A stretch of 64,000 nt of DNA, from NCBI GenBank assembly GCA_023954015.1, contig JAMLIS010000001.1, positions 345,856 through 409,855 of the forward strand, given 5' to 3'. Below, piece by piece: positions 9,113-20,120 of this stretch. The notes beneath the pieces are model-generated. The model had not been told where the DNA came from, did not search any database, and saw only the letters and a program-made list of their open reading frames with translations. The first letter of the stretch is position 1; each line of letters starts with the position of its first letter. The position numbers and the translations under genes were made by a program. The DNA comes from Burkholderiaceae bacterium. GTDB lineage: Bacteria > Pseudomonadota > Gammaproteobacteria > Burkholderiales > Burkholderiaceae_E.

Positions 9113-9150
9113 AATGCTGCAAAGCGCAGCATTCCTCGCCGTGGAATCCA
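9113..9150. repeat. Dispersed intergenic repeat, copy A
   Basis: The core GCTGCAAAGCGCAGCATTCC followed by CGCCGTGGAATCC parallels copies at 9551 and 29803. Further short repeats TTTCGCAGCG follow at 9174-9195. See the finding on this element. Confidence 0.6.
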
Positions 9151-9199
9151 TTGCCCGACTGGAGATGCAGCGTTTCGCAGCGTTTCGCAGCGTTGCGGC

Positions 9200-9466
9200 G
9201 GCCGGGGTGCGCCGGCCAGTGCGCGCCGGCCCGGGGTGCGCCGGTTGGGGTGCGCCGGTCGGGGTGCGCCGGTCAGGGTGCGCCGGTCAGGGTGCGCCGG
9301 TCAGGGTGCGCCGGTCAGGGTGCGCCGGTCAGGGTGCGCCGGTCAGGGTGCGCCGGTCAGGGTGCGCCGGTCAGGGCGTGCCCGCCCGGGGCGCGCCGGC
9401 CGGGGTGCGCCGGCCGGGGTGTGCCGGCCCGGGGTGCGCCGGCTCGGGATGCGCCGGCCCGGCAGC
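9200..9466. repeat. 14-bp minisatellite
   Basis: About 18 head-to-tail units of GGTGCGCCGGTCAG or variants. Eight central copies (about 9266-9375) are perfect; outer copies diverge to GGTGCGCCGGCCCG-like forms, a pattern typical of slippage from a central founder. All six frames stay open through it because of base composition, but no frame has a believable protein around the array, so no gene is called. Confidence 0.92.
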
Positions 9467-9550
9467 GGCCCTGAGCAGCGCTCGGCCCTGCCGCGAGCGG
9501 CGCTCGTCATGGCCCATGTACGGCCGCCCGCCTCGTGCGCCGCATTGCGC

Positions 9551-9586
9551 ACTGCTGCGAAACGCAGCGTTCCCCGTCGTGAACGG
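9551..9586. repeat. Dispersed intergenic repeat, copy B
   Basis: GCTGCGAAACGCAGCGTTCC followed by CGTCGTGAACGG, nearly the same layout as the copies at 9113 and 29803. Confidence 0.65.
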
Positions 9587-9660
9587 CTCTCTCGCGCCGA
9601 GATCCCTGGATTTTGCAGCGAAAGGCCGCTGCGTCGGGGCTGGGGCGCTCCGAGCGACAC

Positions 9661-9776
9661 GCAACGGCAACGGCAACGGCACCGGCAACGGCACCGGCAA
9701 CAGCAACGGCAACAGCAACGGCACCGGCAACAGCAACGGCAACAGCAACGGCAACAGCAACAGCAACAGCAACGGC
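9661..9776. repeat. Hexanucleotide tandem array
   Basis: About 19 units of AACGGC, ACCGGC or AACAGC in tandem. On the minus strand this would read as an improbable Leu/Pro-only run, and on the plus strand as Asn/Gly/Ser, so it is taken as non-coding. Confidence 0.9.
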
Positions 9777-10142
9777 GGTCGCATCCCGGCGCGGCGGCGA
9801 ACGCGACCGCGACCGCAGTTGCAACCGCCGGCGGCGCAGCGTGCGCTGGCGCAGCGCGCCGCTGGCTCGGCGCGGTGCTCGGCGCAATCGGCTTCCGGGC
9901 ACGGCGCCAACGGCGCACTGCGCGGCGCGACTTCTGCGGCGCCGAGCAGCGCGGTCCCGGGGTCGGCGCGCGAGGCGCGCCTCGTGACATCGACTCGCGG
10001 CGACTGTCCGAACACAGCGAGCGCAGCTCGCGAAGTGAGTTTCGCTGCGCGACCCGGGGACGAGCAGCGTCGGGGAGTCGGCGCGCAGCGTCGACCGCCG
10101 CAGTCGGAGCGCCGCGAGCGCGCCGCTGGCGTCGCACCCCGC
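9777..10142. other. Gene-free interval between repeat arrays
   Basis: High-GC sequence with open frames on both strands but no recognisable protein, Shine-Dalgarno site or motif. The flanking genes converge on 8974-10307, so no promoter is needed here. Confidence 0.6.
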
Positions 10143-10212
10143 CCAGCCCCGCCAGCCCCGCCCAGCCCCGCCAGCCCCGCCAGCCCCGCCAGCCCCGCCA
10201 GCCCCGCCAGCT
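10143..10212. repeat. 9-bp tandem array CAGCCCCGC
   Basis: Seven to eight units of CAGCCCCGC, some with one extra base, ending about 95 bases before the stop of the convergent MFS gene. Confidence 0.88.
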
Positions 10213-10307
10213 CCGACCGCGCCGAGCCCCGCGCCGCCGGTGGCGCAGCGCCGCTCGTAGCCGCGCCGCCCCGGCGTCGCCCAGGCGAGCGCTATCGCCG
10301 AAGGAAC

Positions 10308-11548
10308 TCAGGCCGGCGCGGGCGAGGCCGGCGCGCCCGCCGGCCGCTGGTCGATCGGCGCATGCATCGCCGCGGCAAACAGCCCGAAGGCGATGACCAT
10401 CGCCCACGCATAGTCGTAGTTGCCGAAGCGATCGAAGAATACGCCGCCCAGCCACGCGCCGAGGAAGCTGCCGATCTGGTGGCCGAAGAACACGACGCCG
10501 CCGAGCAGGCCGAGCACGCTCACGCCCCAGCGCTGGCCGACCAGCGCGTTGGTCAGCGGCACCGTGGACAGCCACAGCAGCCCCATCGTTGCGCTGAAGG
10601 CGTAGACCGACCGCTCGGTGAGCGGCGCGAGCAGGAACAGCCCGATGACGATCGAGCGCAGGACGTAGATCGCCGCCAGCAGCCACTTCTTCGGATAACG
10701 CTGGCCGAGCGCGCCCGAGGCGAGCGAGCCGACGACGTTGAACAGCCCGATCAGCGCGACGGCGTTCGCTCCGACGTTCACGCTCATGCCCTTGTCGAGC
10801 AGGTACGACGGCAGGTGCAGCGCGATGAAGACGACCTGCAGGCCGCAGACGAAGTAGCCCCAGAACAGCAGGTGGAAGTTGCGGTCGCCGACGGCCCCGG
10901 ACAGCGCCTGGCCCAGGCGCACCGGTGTGCGCGTGGCGTGCGCGTCGTCCTCGGCACGCACGCCCAGCGCGAGCACGACGATCAGCGCCGCCAGCGCGGC
11001 ATGAACGAGCAAGGCCTGCTGCCAGCCTATGCGCAGGATCAGCTGCCCGGCGAGCGGCAGGAACAGGAACTGGCCGAAGGAGCCGGCGGCCACGCCGACG
11101 CCGAAGGCCAGGCTGCGCTTGTCGGCCGGAACGACGCGCCCGAGCGTGGCAAGCACGATGCCGAAACTCGTTCCGCCGATCGCGATTCCCATGACCACGC
11201 CGGCCGACAAGGACAACCCGGTCGCGCTGTCGGCCCAGGCCATGCCGAGGAAGCCGGCGACGTAGAGAACGCCGCCGAGCAGCAGCGTTCGCATCGATCC
11301 GTACTTGTCGGCCATCGCACCGAGGAAGGAGCCGCCCAGCCCCCACATCAGGTTCTGCAGCGCGATCGCCAGCGAGAAGGTCTCGCGCGACCAGCCGCGC
11401 GCCTGCGTCATCTCGGGCAGGAACAGCCCGAAGGACGATCGGACCCCGGTGGAGACGACGAGGATCGCGCAGCCGAAGAACAGGACGGCGAGGTACGACG
11501 AATGCGAGACGGGGGTCCCGGCCGGCGAACGCGAGGCGGGGGTCGTCG

Positions 11549-11552
<4 letters not shown>
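10308..11552 (-). CDS. MFS transporter (OxlT-like family)
   Basis: A 414-residue inner-membrane protein with about 12 hydrophobic segments. The N-terminal half has [19 protein letters not shown] and [18 protein letters not shown] (cytoplasmic loop 2-3 of the major facilitator family). The general look is of the oxalate/formate or monocarboxylate antiporter group, but the substrate cannot be read from sequence. The GTG start overlaps the hemL stop by 4 bases, so it is the last gene of the hemL transcript. The C-terminal tail is Ala/Pro rich. Confidence 0.85.
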
Positions 11553-12835
<1,283 letters not shown>

Positions 12836-12923
12836 GGAACGACTTGGCGGTACGAACAGACAGGCAAGGATACTGGAGCGCGCGCGGCCGCGGCGCAGCA
12901 GCGGTCCCGGAAACCCGTGCGGC

Positions 12924-13265
12924 TCAGCGCAGCGGCGAGCCCGCCGGCGGCGCCGGCGCGAAGCGCGGCGCGAGCTGCTTCGCGTCCTGCGCCGGCGCGG
13001 CGTTGCTCGCCCGGGTCGCGTAGTCGACACCGCTCAGTCCGGCGAGCAGCGCGAAGAACGCCAGCGCGATGCCCGCGGCGATGCGCGTCTTCGCCGACGC
13101 CTCGTTCAGGCGCATGAACCACCACGCGACGAGCGCGCTCTTGGCGAAGGCGATGCCGAGCGCCGCGACCAGGTTGCCCTCGCCGAGCGGCACGTAGGCG
13201 AGCGCCAGCGTCGAGGCGAGCAGCACCATCAGCGCGACCCATACGACGACGAGCGTGCGGGTCAT
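12924..13265 (-). CDS. Cytochrome c oxidase subunit IV family protein
   Basis: A 113-residue membrane protein with three hydrophobic helices (about residues 3-24, 32-52, 61-81), including [18 protein letters not shown], the usual core of prokaryotic oxidase subunit IV (CtaF/CoxD type). The C-terminal 30 residues are Pro/Ala rich. The ATG overlaps the subunit III stop by 4 bases (ATGA). Position and size rather than sequence identity give the call. Confidence 0.85.
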   Translation of the reverse strand: MTRTLVVVWVALMVLLASTLALAYVPLGEGNLVAALGIAFAKSALVAWWFMRLNEASAKTRIAAGIALAFFALLAGLSGVDYATRASNAAPAQDAKQLAPRFAPAPPAGSPLR

Positions 13266-13951
13266 CCGGTGCGCCCCGGCAGGTAGAGCAGCGGATAGAG
13301 CAGGATCCAGACGACGTCGACGAAGTGCCAGTAGAGCGCTGCGACGTCGATGCGCGGCGGCTGCACCCAGGCGGCATCGTGCGAGGCACCGACGGCGAAC
13401 ACCGCGAGCACGCTCACGCCGATCGTCAGGTGCACCGTATGCAGACCGGTCATCACCCAGTAGAGCACGAAGAAGAGCGCGGCGCCGACGGGCGGTGCGC
13501 CGGGCGACTCGCCGAGCCGGAAGGCCGCTCCGGGCACCAGTCCGTCGAGCCAGTCCTTGCGGTATTCGACGCCCTTGAGCACGAGGAAGGCGACGCCCAG
13601 CGCGGCGGTGATCCACAGGAAGACGGCCACGCGGCGACGCGCCGACGCACGCTGCTCCGCGGCGGGTTCGCCCTGCAGGTCTGCGGTCGGGCGCAAAGCG
13701 CGCGCCGCGACGACGGCGAGTGCGACGAACAGGCTGCTGGTGAGCAGCACCGCCGTGTTGATCGATCCGATGACGACGTCGGTTCGGCGCGCCGCCGCGT
13801 CGAAGCCGGCGGGCCAATGCGAGCGACCGTAGAGATAGGCGAGGAACAGGCCGCCGAAGAACAACGCCTCGGAGGCGAGGAACACCCACATGCCGAACTG
13901 CGCCGTCTCGTGGCGCGCTTCGAAGCGGATCGATTCACTCGCCGTCTGCAT
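13262..13951 (-). CDS. ctaE: Cytochrome c oxidase subunit III
   Basis: A 229-residue heme-copper oxidase subunit III with five to six helices. Marks are [21 protein letters not shown] near residue 20, [16 protein letters not shown] [14 protein letters not shown], and [12 protein letters not shown] plus [18 protein letters not shown] at the C-terminus. The ATG at 13951 has GAAGAGG upstream and overlaps the subunit I end by 17 bases; ATG at 13993 is an alternative with a longer overlap. Confidence 0.95.
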   Translation of the reverse strand: MQTASESIRFEARHETAQFGMWVFLASEALFFGGLFLAYLYGRSHWPAGFDAAARRTDVVIGSINTAVLLTSSLFVALAVVAARALRPTADLQGEPAAEQRASARRRVAVFLWITAALGVAFLVLKGVEYRKDWLDGLVPGAAFRLGESPGAPPVGAALFFVLYWVMTGLHTVHLTIGVSVLAVFAVGASHDAAWVQPPRIDVAALYWHFVDVVWILLYPLLYLPGRTG

Positions 13952-15605
13952 GCAACGGGCCTCTTCCGATGCGAGGGGTGTAGCCGTAGACATCGTCGGG
14001 TGCGGCAGGCGGACTGTCGAAGTTCTCGGTGGGTGGCGGCGACGCGGTCTGCCACTCGAGGCCGGTCGCCTGCCATGGATTCGCGGTCGCCGGCGCGCCC
14101 CCACGCAGCGACCACGCGAGGTAGAACAGCGGAAGCAGGTAGCCGATCGCCAGGATCGATGCGCCCGCCGACGACAGTACGTTCAGCGCCTGGAATTCCG
14201 GGACGTAGGCGTGATAGCGCCGCGGCATTCCTTCGTAGCCGAGCAGGTACTGCGGAAAGAACGTGAGGTTGAAGCCGAAGAAGACGAGGCCGGCGGCCAT
14301 GCGCGCCCAGATCTCCGGATACATCCGGCCGGTGATCTTCGGCCACCAGAAGTGCAAGGCACCGAAGAAGGCGAGCACCGAACCGCCGACCATGATGTAG
14401 TGGAAATGCGAGATGACGAAGTAGGTGTCGGTGAGATGCACGTCGGCGGCCAGCGCGGCGACGAACAGCCCCGTCATCCCGCCGATCGTGAACAGTCCGA
14501 CGAAGCCCAGCGCGTAGAGCATCGGCGCGTCGAATCGGATCGAGCCCTTGTACAACGTCGCCGTCCAGTTGAACACCTTGATCGCCGACGGCACCGCGAC
14601 GAGGAAGCTGAGCATCGAGAAGACCATTCCGGCGGTCGGCGATTGCCCGCTGACGAACATGTGGTGGCCCCAGACGAGAAAGCCGATCGCTGCGATCGCC
14701 AGCAGCGCGTAGGCCATGAAGCGATAGCCGAAGACGCGCCTGCGCGCGAAGCACGGGATGATCTCGCTCACCACGCCCATCGCCGGCAGCACCATCACGT
14801 AGACCGCCGGATGCGAGTAGAACCAGAACATGTGCTGGAACAGCAGCGGGTCGCCGCCGTGCGCCGGATCGAAGATGCCGACCTGGAACAACCGCTCGGC
14901 GGCGAGCAGGATCAGCGTGATCGCCAGCACGGGCGTGGCAAGCACCAGAATCAGGCTCGTCGCGTAGATCGCCCAGACGAACAGCGGCAGGCGGAACCAG
15001 CCGAGCCCGGGAACGCGCCGCGTGTGCACCGTGACGATGAAGTTCAGTCCGGTGAGGATCGACGAGAAGCCGACGACGACCACGCCGGCGAGCGCGACGA
15101 CGACCCAGCCGTTGGAGAACATCGTCGAGTACGGCGTGTAGAAGGTCCAGCCGGTGTCCAGCCCCCCCAGGAAAAGCGCGGCGAGCACGATCGCACCGCC
15201 GAGGACATAGAGGTACCAGCTGGCGAGGTTCAGCCGCGGGAAGGCGAGATCCCGCGCGCCGATCATCAGCGGCACGAGGAAGTTGCCGAAGGCCGAAGGG
15301 ATCGACGGAATCAGGAACAGCCACACCATGATGACGCCGTGCGCGGTGAAGAGCTTGGCGTAGGTGTCGTCGGAGACGAAGTCGCCGGCGGGCGTCGCCA
15401 GCTCGATGCGCATCATCGCGGCGGCCACGCCGCCGATCGCGAAGAACGCGGTGATCGCGACCGCGTACAGGATCGCGATGCGCTTGTGGTCGTGCGTGAA
15501 GAACCAGGAAGCGAGCGTGTGCCCGTCGTCCAGGTAGCTCGGCTGCGCCGATTGCGGCAACGGCGCGGGTTGCGCGTGCGCGGCATCGATCGTGGCAGTA
15601 TTCAT
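13935..15605 (-). CDS. ctaD: Cytochrome c oxidase subunit I, A2-type
   Basis: A 556-residue heme-copper oxidase catalytic subunit. Ligands visible: H89 (low-spin heme, TAHG), H265 (CuB) with cross-linked Y269, the GHHMF pair (CuB), and HFHYIMVGG (heme a3 and low-spin heme). Helix VI reads [17 protein letters not shown]: the D-channel glutamate of A1 oxidases is absent and a Tyr-Ser pair (Y263-S264) stands before the histidine, the mark of the A2 subfamily known from Rhodothermus caa3. It pumps protons while reducing O2. It overlaps subunit II by 4 bases upstream. A2 enzymes are often paired with alternative complex III, as here. Confidence 0.97.
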   Translation of the reverse strand: MNTATIDAAHAQPAPLPQSAQPSYLDDGHTLASWFFTHDHKRIAILYAVAITAFFAIGGVAAAMMRIELATPAGDFVSDDTYAKLFTAHGVIMVWLFLIPSIPSAFGNFLVPLMIGARDLAFPRLNLASWYLYVLGGAIVLAALFLGGLDTGWTFYTPYSTMFSNGWVVVALAGVVVVGFSSILTGLNFIVTVHTRRVPGLGWFRLPLFVWAIYATSLILVLATPVLAITLILLAAERLFQVGIFDPAHGGDPLLFQHMFWFYSHPAVYVMVLPAMGVVSEIIPCFARRRVFGYRFMAYALLAIAAIGFLVWGHHMFVSGQSPTAGMVFSMLSFLVAVPSAIKVFNWTATLYKGSIRFDAPMLYALGFVGLFTIGGMTGLFVAALAADVHLTDTYFVISHFHYIMVGGSVLAFFGALHFWWPKITGRMYPEIWARMAAGLVFFGFNLTFFPQYLLGYEGMPRRYHAYVPEFQALNVLSSAGASILAIGYLLPLFYLAWSLRGGAPATANPWQATGLEWQTASPPPTENFDSPPAAPDDVYGYTPRIGRGPLHADGE

Positions 15606-16570
15606 CCGCGTCCTCCGGTCCGGTCGTCGCCGGTCGAGCGCAACCACTCGACGAGCGCCTGCAGATCTTCCTCGCCGACCTGCCCTGCAAAGGACGGCAT
15701 GACCGGATCGAAGCCGGCGACGACGTCCTTCCTCGGCAGCAGGATCGAGTCGCGAACGTAATTCTCGTCGGCGACGAGGCTTCGCCCGTCCTGCAGGTGT
15801 ACGACGCGTCCGAGCAGGCCCTGCAGGCGCGGCGCATGCACGGTGGATCGCTCGTCGTGGCAGCCGCTGCAGCCGAGCGATCGGTACAGCTCGAAGCCGC
15901 GTTCGGCCAATCCGGGTCGCCGCGGTCCCGATTCGAGCCAGCGCGCATAGTCGGCCGGCTGCATCACGACGACACGGCCGATCATCTTCGAATGCCCGGC
16001 GCCGCAGAACTCGGCGCAGAAGAGCCGGAACTCGCCCAGCCGCGTCGGCCGAAACCAGAGCACCGTGTAGCGTCCCGGAACGACATCCTGCTTCAGGCGA
16101 AAGGCCGGGACGAAGAAGCTGTGGATCGCGTCCTCGGAGGCGAGAACGAGCTTCACCGCGCGGCCCAGCGGCACGTGCAGCTCGTTGATCTCGCGCCGTC
16201 CGTTGCGATGATCGAGCTTCCACATCCACTGCTTGCCGAGCACCTGGATCGGCAGCGCGTCGGGCGGAACGATCGACAGTTGCGCGTAGTCCCAGGCAGC
16301 CCACGCGAAGAACGAGAGGAAGATCGCCAGCGGCGTCAGCGTCCAGGCCGTCTCGAGTCGCCAGTCGTTCGACGGCGGGTCGGTGCGATCGACCTTCGAG
16401 CCGCGCCGGTAGCGGATGCTGAACCAGACGACGAGCACGCCCAGCGCGAGCGCGACGGTGCCGCAGACGACGAGCAGCGCGAGCAGCAGCAGGTCGGCGC
16501 GTTCGCCGGCGCTCGATGCGGCCGCGCCGAGCCAGCCGAACCCGGCGACGACACCGTTTCCGTCGTTCAT
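15602..16570 (-). CDS. ctaC: Cytochrome c oxidase subunit II with C-terminal cytochrome c (caa3 type)
   Basis: A 322-residue electron-entry subunit. Two N-terminal helices (about 25-52 and 75-95) are followed by a cupredoxin domain whose CuA ligands are H150, C185, E187, C189, H193 and M196 ([12 protein letters not shown]). A fused monoheme cytochrome c domain has CSGCH at 234-238 and a probable Met ligand in DPVMPSFAG. The fusion makes this a caa3 oxidase that can take electrons from a cytochrome c or directly from ActE. Four-base overlaps join it to the SCO gene upstream and to ctaD downstream. Confidence 0.96.
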   Translation of the reverse strand: MNDGNGVVAGFGWLGAAASSAGERADLLLLALLVVCGTVALALGVLVVWFSIRYRRGSKVDRTDPPSNDWRLETAWTLTPLAIFLSFFAWAAWDYAQLSIVPPDALPIQVLGKQWMWKLDHRNGRREINELHVPLGRAVKLVLASEDAIHSFFVPAFRLKQDVVPGRYTVLWFRPTRLGEFRLFCAEFCGAGHSKMIGRVVVMQPADYARWLESGPRRPGLAERGFELYRSLGCSGCHDERSTVHAPRLQGLLGRVVHLQDGRSLVADENYVRDSILLPRKDVVAGFDPVMPSFAGQVGEEDLQALVEWLRSTGDDRTGGRG

Positions 16571-17778
16571 CGCCGAACTCCCCGCCCTACTTCGCCGCGC
16601 AGCCGGTGCACGACCCAGCCGCCGAGCAGCACGACGGTGAGCAGCCCGGTGATGCGAGCGGCACCCATCGTCGCGGCGCTGTAGCGACCGAGCGCGGGAT
16701 CGAAGTGCGCGCACAGCAGGCGCAGCCGTTCGGAGAACCCGCCGATGCGACCCGCCGAAGCCTCGACCAGCGCGCGCCGCAGCTCGTCGGCATCGAAGCG
16801 CACGCCGAACAGATAGCGCGATACGCGCCCTTGCGGCGTGGCGACGAGGACGCCGGTCGGATGCGCGATCGACGACGACGCCGTGGCGATCGACGACGAC
16901 GCCGAAGCGTCCGCGATGCGCACCGAAGCGAAGCCGACGCGACCGGCGAGCGCATCGATTGCGCGCGCATCGGCGACGAACAGCAGCGACGCCGGCGCGG
17001 CGCGCTCGCCGAACACGAAGCGCGCATAGCCGTCGTAGACGCTCGCGCGAGCCCGAGCCGAGGCCGGCGTGTCGTCGGCATCGATGCTGATCCCGACGAT
17101 GCGATAGTCGTCGGGCGCAAGACCGGTGTCGTGCAGCGCCTCGATGAGCCCGTGCATCGCGATGCCGCACAGGTTCGGGCAGGTGTAGTAGCCCAGCACG
17201 AGCAGCACCGGCCGCGCGCCGCCGAACTGTGCGCCCAGCCGTGTCGCGTTGCCGTGCGCATCGCGCAGCGCCATGCCGAGCGGCAACTGCACGCCGGGGC
17301 GCTGCTCGAAGTCGACGCGCGGCGGCGCCGCGCCCGCGCCCAGCGGCAGCTTCGCCACTTCCGCGGGATGCCCGTCGGCAAGCCCGTCGTCGCCGGCATC
17401 GCGCTCGCCTCGTTCGTCGCCGTGCGCCGCGGCGGCTGGGGTCTGCTCGCGCACGCCTTCGTTCCTGCCTTCGTTCGAGCCGATCAACAGTTCGCGGGCC
17501 GCATCGATCGGAATGTGGGCGATTCCGCGCTCTCGGTCGACCCATCCGGCCGAATCGAGGCGCGCACGCTTCGCCGCACGATGCGCCCGCAGCTCCGCCT
17601 GCGGCGCGCTCGGCAGCGAACGCGCGCCGCGTTCGACGTCGCCCGGCGTCGCGCCGCCGGGCGGCACCTGCCACGCGTCGACGAGCGCGACGGCGGCGGC
17701 GACGACCAGCACGATCACCGCGACGAGCGCCACGCAGATCCAGCCGATGCGCCGAAGCGCGAGTTCAGCGTGCGCCAT
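16567..17778 (-). CDS. SCO1/SenC copper chaperone with fused N-terminal domain
   Basis: A 403-residue membrane-anchored protein; the SCO family is usually about 200 residues. One helix (12-33) is followed by a segment with [19 protein letters not shown] (75-92), which resembles a short separate protein commonly encoded next to alternative complex III/oxidase genes. After a charged low-complexity linker (100-150) comes the SCO thioredoxin-like domain with the copper pair CPNLC (C200, C204) and a probable third ligand in [11 protein letters not shown] second helix lies near the C-terminus. SCO proteins deliver copper to CuA. It overlaps ctaC by 4 bases and actF by 14. Confidence 0.9.
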   Translation of the reverse strand: MAHAELALRRIGWICVALVAVIVLVVAAAVALVDAWQVPPGGATPGDVERGARSLPSAPQAELRAHRAAKRARLDSAGWVDRERGIAHIPIDAARELLIGSNEGRNEGVREQTPAAAAHGDERGERDAGDDGLADGHPAEVAKLPLGAGAAPPRVDFEQRPGVQLPLGMALRDAHGNATRLGAQFGGARPVLLVLGYYTCPNLCGIAMHGLIEALHDTGLAPDDYRIVGISIDADDTPASARARASVYDGYARFVFGERAAPASLLFVADARAIDALAGRVGFASVRIADASASSSIATASSSIAHPTGVLVATPQGRVSRYLFGVRFDADELRRALVEASAGRIGGFSERLRLLCAHFDPALGRYSAATMGAARITGLLTVVLLGGWVVHRLRGEVGRGVRR

Positions 17779-18880
17779 CGGTCACCTCCCGCGGCGTGCC
17801 CGGCCCGGGGACCTCGCGTTCGTCGATCGCGCGCGGCACGCTGCCGTAGAGCACCAGCGGCAGGCCCAGCGCGCACAACGGGACGAGCCACCACGCATGC
17901 ACCGAACGCGCGTCCACCGACGGTACGACGAGCCACGTCGAGTACAGGCCCTGCGCTGCGAACAGCGCCCATGCGACGATCGCGAGCCGGTGCGTGCGGT
18001 CCTTCAGCGCGCGGAACAGCAGCGCGAGAAAGGGAGCGACCAGATAGGACAGCACGACGACCAGGCCGAACCACCGCCATCCGGTATGCAGGCGAGGCAG
18101 GTACCACGAGATCTCGCGCGGCAGGTTCTCGGCCCAGATGATCAGGAACTGCATGAAGGCCAGGTAACCCCAGGTCATCGCGTACATCAGCAGCAGATTG
18201 CCGAGGTCGCGTCCGAGCGGCGGCCGCCCGGGCAGCGGGCGCGGCAGCGCGCGAGCCGTCGCGACGACGGCGATCGCGAACGCGGCGCCGCCGTACATCT
18301 GGCTCGTCAGCACGATCAAGCCGAAGCCGGTGCTGTACCAACCGGCGACGAGCGACATCAGCAGGTCAATCGACGCAAGCGACGTGACCATCGCCCAGGC
18401 GAGCAGCGCGGCGGCGGCCCGGCCCTTGGGCAGCGCCGGATCGCGCTGCCTGGCGAGCCACCACCAGGCGAGCGCGTACAGCGCCAGTCGGGCAACGAAG
18501 AACGACGGCTGCAGCCAGGAAGACACGAAGACGGGGCGAGCGACGTCGTCGAGCCAGCCCGAGTCGGGCGCAGCCCACGGATAGAGCCACGGCACGCCGA
18601 TCGCCACCGGTGCGCCCAGCAGCAGCACCCAGGGCATGCGTCGCGCGAGCGCGAATGCCACCGGACGCATTGCTTCGCCCCATTGTCCGCCGCTCAACCG
18701 CTGCATCCAGACGTTGGCGAGCGCCCCGAGCGCGACGCTCAGGCAGGTCCACCACGCGGCCAGCCACGCGGCGAAGAACATGCGCGGATCGATCGCCAGC
18801 CCGGGCAGCGCGAGCGCAAGCGCGACCAGCCCGGCCCAGCTCGGCGCCCCGCGCCCGAAGTTCCGCGCGGCCGGCTTCAC
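17765..18880 (-). CDS. actF: Alternative complex III membrane subunit ActF
   Basis: A 371-residue integral membrane protein with about ten hydrophobic segments. SSWLQPSFFVARLALYALAWW, ASIDLLMSLVAGWYSTGFG and MTWGYLAFMQFLIIWAENLP match ActF, a shortened relative of the NrfD-like ActC subunit of quinol:cytochrome c oxidoreductase. It sits between actE and the SCO gene in the order usual for the complex. Confidence 0.92.
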   Translation of the reverse strand: MKPAARNFGRGAPSWAGLVALALALPGLAIDPRMFFAAWLAAWWTCLSVALGALANVWMQRLSGGQWGEAMRPVAFALARRMPWVLLLGAPVAIGVPWLYPWAAPDSGWLDDVARPVFVSSWLQPSFFVARLALYALAWWWLARQRDPALPKGRAAAALLAWAMVTSLASIDLLMSLVAGWYSTGFGLIVLTSQMYGGAAFAIAVVATARALPRPLPGRPPLGRDLGNLLLMYAMTWGYLAFMQFLIIWAENLPREISWYLPRLHTGWRWFGLVVVLSYLVAPFLALLFRALKDRTHRLAIVAWALFAAQGLYSTWLVVPSVDARSVHAWWLVPLCALGLPLVLYGSVPRAIDEREVPGPGTPREVTDGAR

Positions 18881-18896
18881 CGCGAAGCTCCCGGCG

Positions 18897-19544
18897 TCAC
18901 CGCGCAGCCTCCAGTCGCGCCCTCAGCCGCGCGGGCAGCGAATCCACCTGCGCATGCTGGCTCAGCTGCAGCGTGCGGATCCACGCGACGATCGCCCAGC
19001 GGTCCTGCGGCGTCACGCGATCGGCGTACGAATACATGATGCCGTGGCCGTTCGTGACGACGTCGAAGAAATGCCGGTCGGGTGCCTCCCGCAGGCGATC
19101 GACGTGATACGACGGCGGCGCCGGGAAGCCGTGGCGCACGACCGGCCCGTCGCCGTCGCCGACGATGCCGTGGCACGGCGCACAATAGATGTCGAAGCGC
19201 TGCTGGCCGCGGGCGAGCAGCGCGGCGGTGATCGGCGGCAGCTTCTTGCGCGCATAGGCGGCCTGTGCGGCTTCGACCGCCTCGACGCCCCGGCGTCCGC
19301 TCGTGGTGGCAGCGACGTCGCCGCGCGAGCGGGCGACGCTGCCGGCGGGCGGCGCACGCGTCGCGCTGCCGTTGTCGAACAGCTGCGTCGCCTCGTCGGG
19401 GTCGAAGCGCGGCTGCTCGTACATGTCTCGCATCACCTGCTCGCAGCCGGCGAGCGCGACGCAGGCGACGATCGCCGCCGCGCTTCGCGCAAGCGCGAAG
19501 CAACCGGTTCGCGGCGCGCTCGCGAAGCGCGGAGATCCGCTCAT
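18897..19544 (-). CDS. actE: Alternative complex III monoheme cytochrome c lipoprotein ActE
   Basis: A 215-residue exported lipoprotein: the lipobox ALAGC (C34) ends a hydrophobic signal, and DMYEQPRFDP follows as is common in ActE. One heme site, CAPCH (121-125), and a probable Met ligand in GHGIMYSYADRV are present; the latter stretch is typical of ActE. It is thought to hand electrons from complex III to the oxidase or a soluble carrier. The ATG overlaps the actD stop. Confidence 0.93.
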   Translation of the reverse strand: MSGSPRFASAPRTGCFALARSAAAIVACVALAGCEQVMRDMYEQPRFDPDEATQLFDNGSATRAPPAGSVARSRGDVAATTSGRRGVEAVEAAQAAYARKKLPPITAALLARGQQRFDIYCAPCHGIVGDGDGPVVRHGFPAPPSYHVDRLREAPDRHFFDVVTNGHGIMYSYADRVTPQDRWAIVAWIRTLQLSQHAQVDSLPARLRARLEAAR

Positions 19545-20092
19545 GCCGGGACCTCGACGCGACGCAGCGGGTCGAGCGAATCGAGAAAGCGCGCGCTGCG
19601 CTCGCGCTCGAAGGCAGGGTCGTCGCTGCGCAGATAGAGAAAGAAGCGGTTGCGCGTGGCCAGGTCGAATTCCTTCACGCGAAACACCGGGTGCGTGATC
19701 CGGGGCAACCCGCTGCCGACCAGCAGCGCGAGCAGCGCCGCCAACGCGCCGCCGAGCACGGCGAGCTCGAAGCTGACCGGAACGAACATCGGCCAGCTGT
19801 TCAGGGGCCGGCCGCCGACGTTGATCGGGTAATCGACGACCGCCGCGTACCACTGCATGAAGAATCCGCCGACGCCGCCCAGCAGTCCGCCGACGAAGAC
19901 GATTGCCGGCACGTGCGTGCGACGCGAACCCAGGACCTCGGCGAGCCCGTCGACATGGAACGGCGAATACGCCTCCGCGCGTCGATAGCCGGCATCGTGC
20001 GCCTTGCGCGCGGCCTGCAGCAGCGCGTCGGCGGTGGCGAACTCGGCGATCCAGCCGTGGAGCGGCGCACCGGATCTCGCGTCGGCACTCAT
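19541..20092 (-). CDS. actD: Alternative complex III subunit ActD (DUF3341)
   Basis: A 183-residue protein with GWIAEFATADALLQAARKA at the N-terminus, AEAYSPFHVDGLAEVLG, and two membrane helices (about 58-78 and 100-120) separated by WPMFVPVSFELAVL. These match ActD. The C-terminal part, PVFRVKEFDLATRNRFFL, lies in the cytoplasm in known structures of the complex. The chosen ATG gives the family N-terminus; an upstream in-frame start would add 13 basic residues. Confidence 0.92.
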   Translation of the reverse strand: MSADARSGAPLHGWIAEFATADALLQAARKAHDAGYRRAEAYSPFHVDGLAEVLGSRRTHVPAIVFVGGLLGGVGGFFMQWYAAVVDYPINVGGRPLNSWPMFVPVSFELAVLGGALAALLALLVGSGLPRITHPVFRVKEFDLATRNRFFLYLRSDDPAFERERSARFLDSLDPLRRVEVPA

Positions 20093-20120
20093 CGCCCGCG
20101 CTCCGCGCCGGTGAGGCGTC

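Noticed and set aside
9200..9466. Possible CRISPR array
   Set aside because: Units are 14 bp with no unique spacers and no cas genes nearby; it is a minisatellite.
9371..10015. Minus-strand open frame with a long Leu/Pro run over the hexamer array
   Set aside because: It is produced by the repeat and base composition; no Shine-Dalgarno site, no homologous domain, and other frames are equally open.
15602..17674. One long protein spanning subunit II and the SCO gene
   Set aside because: The frame is open through both, but the upstream part is out of frame with the SCO domain; subunit II begins cleanly at 16570.
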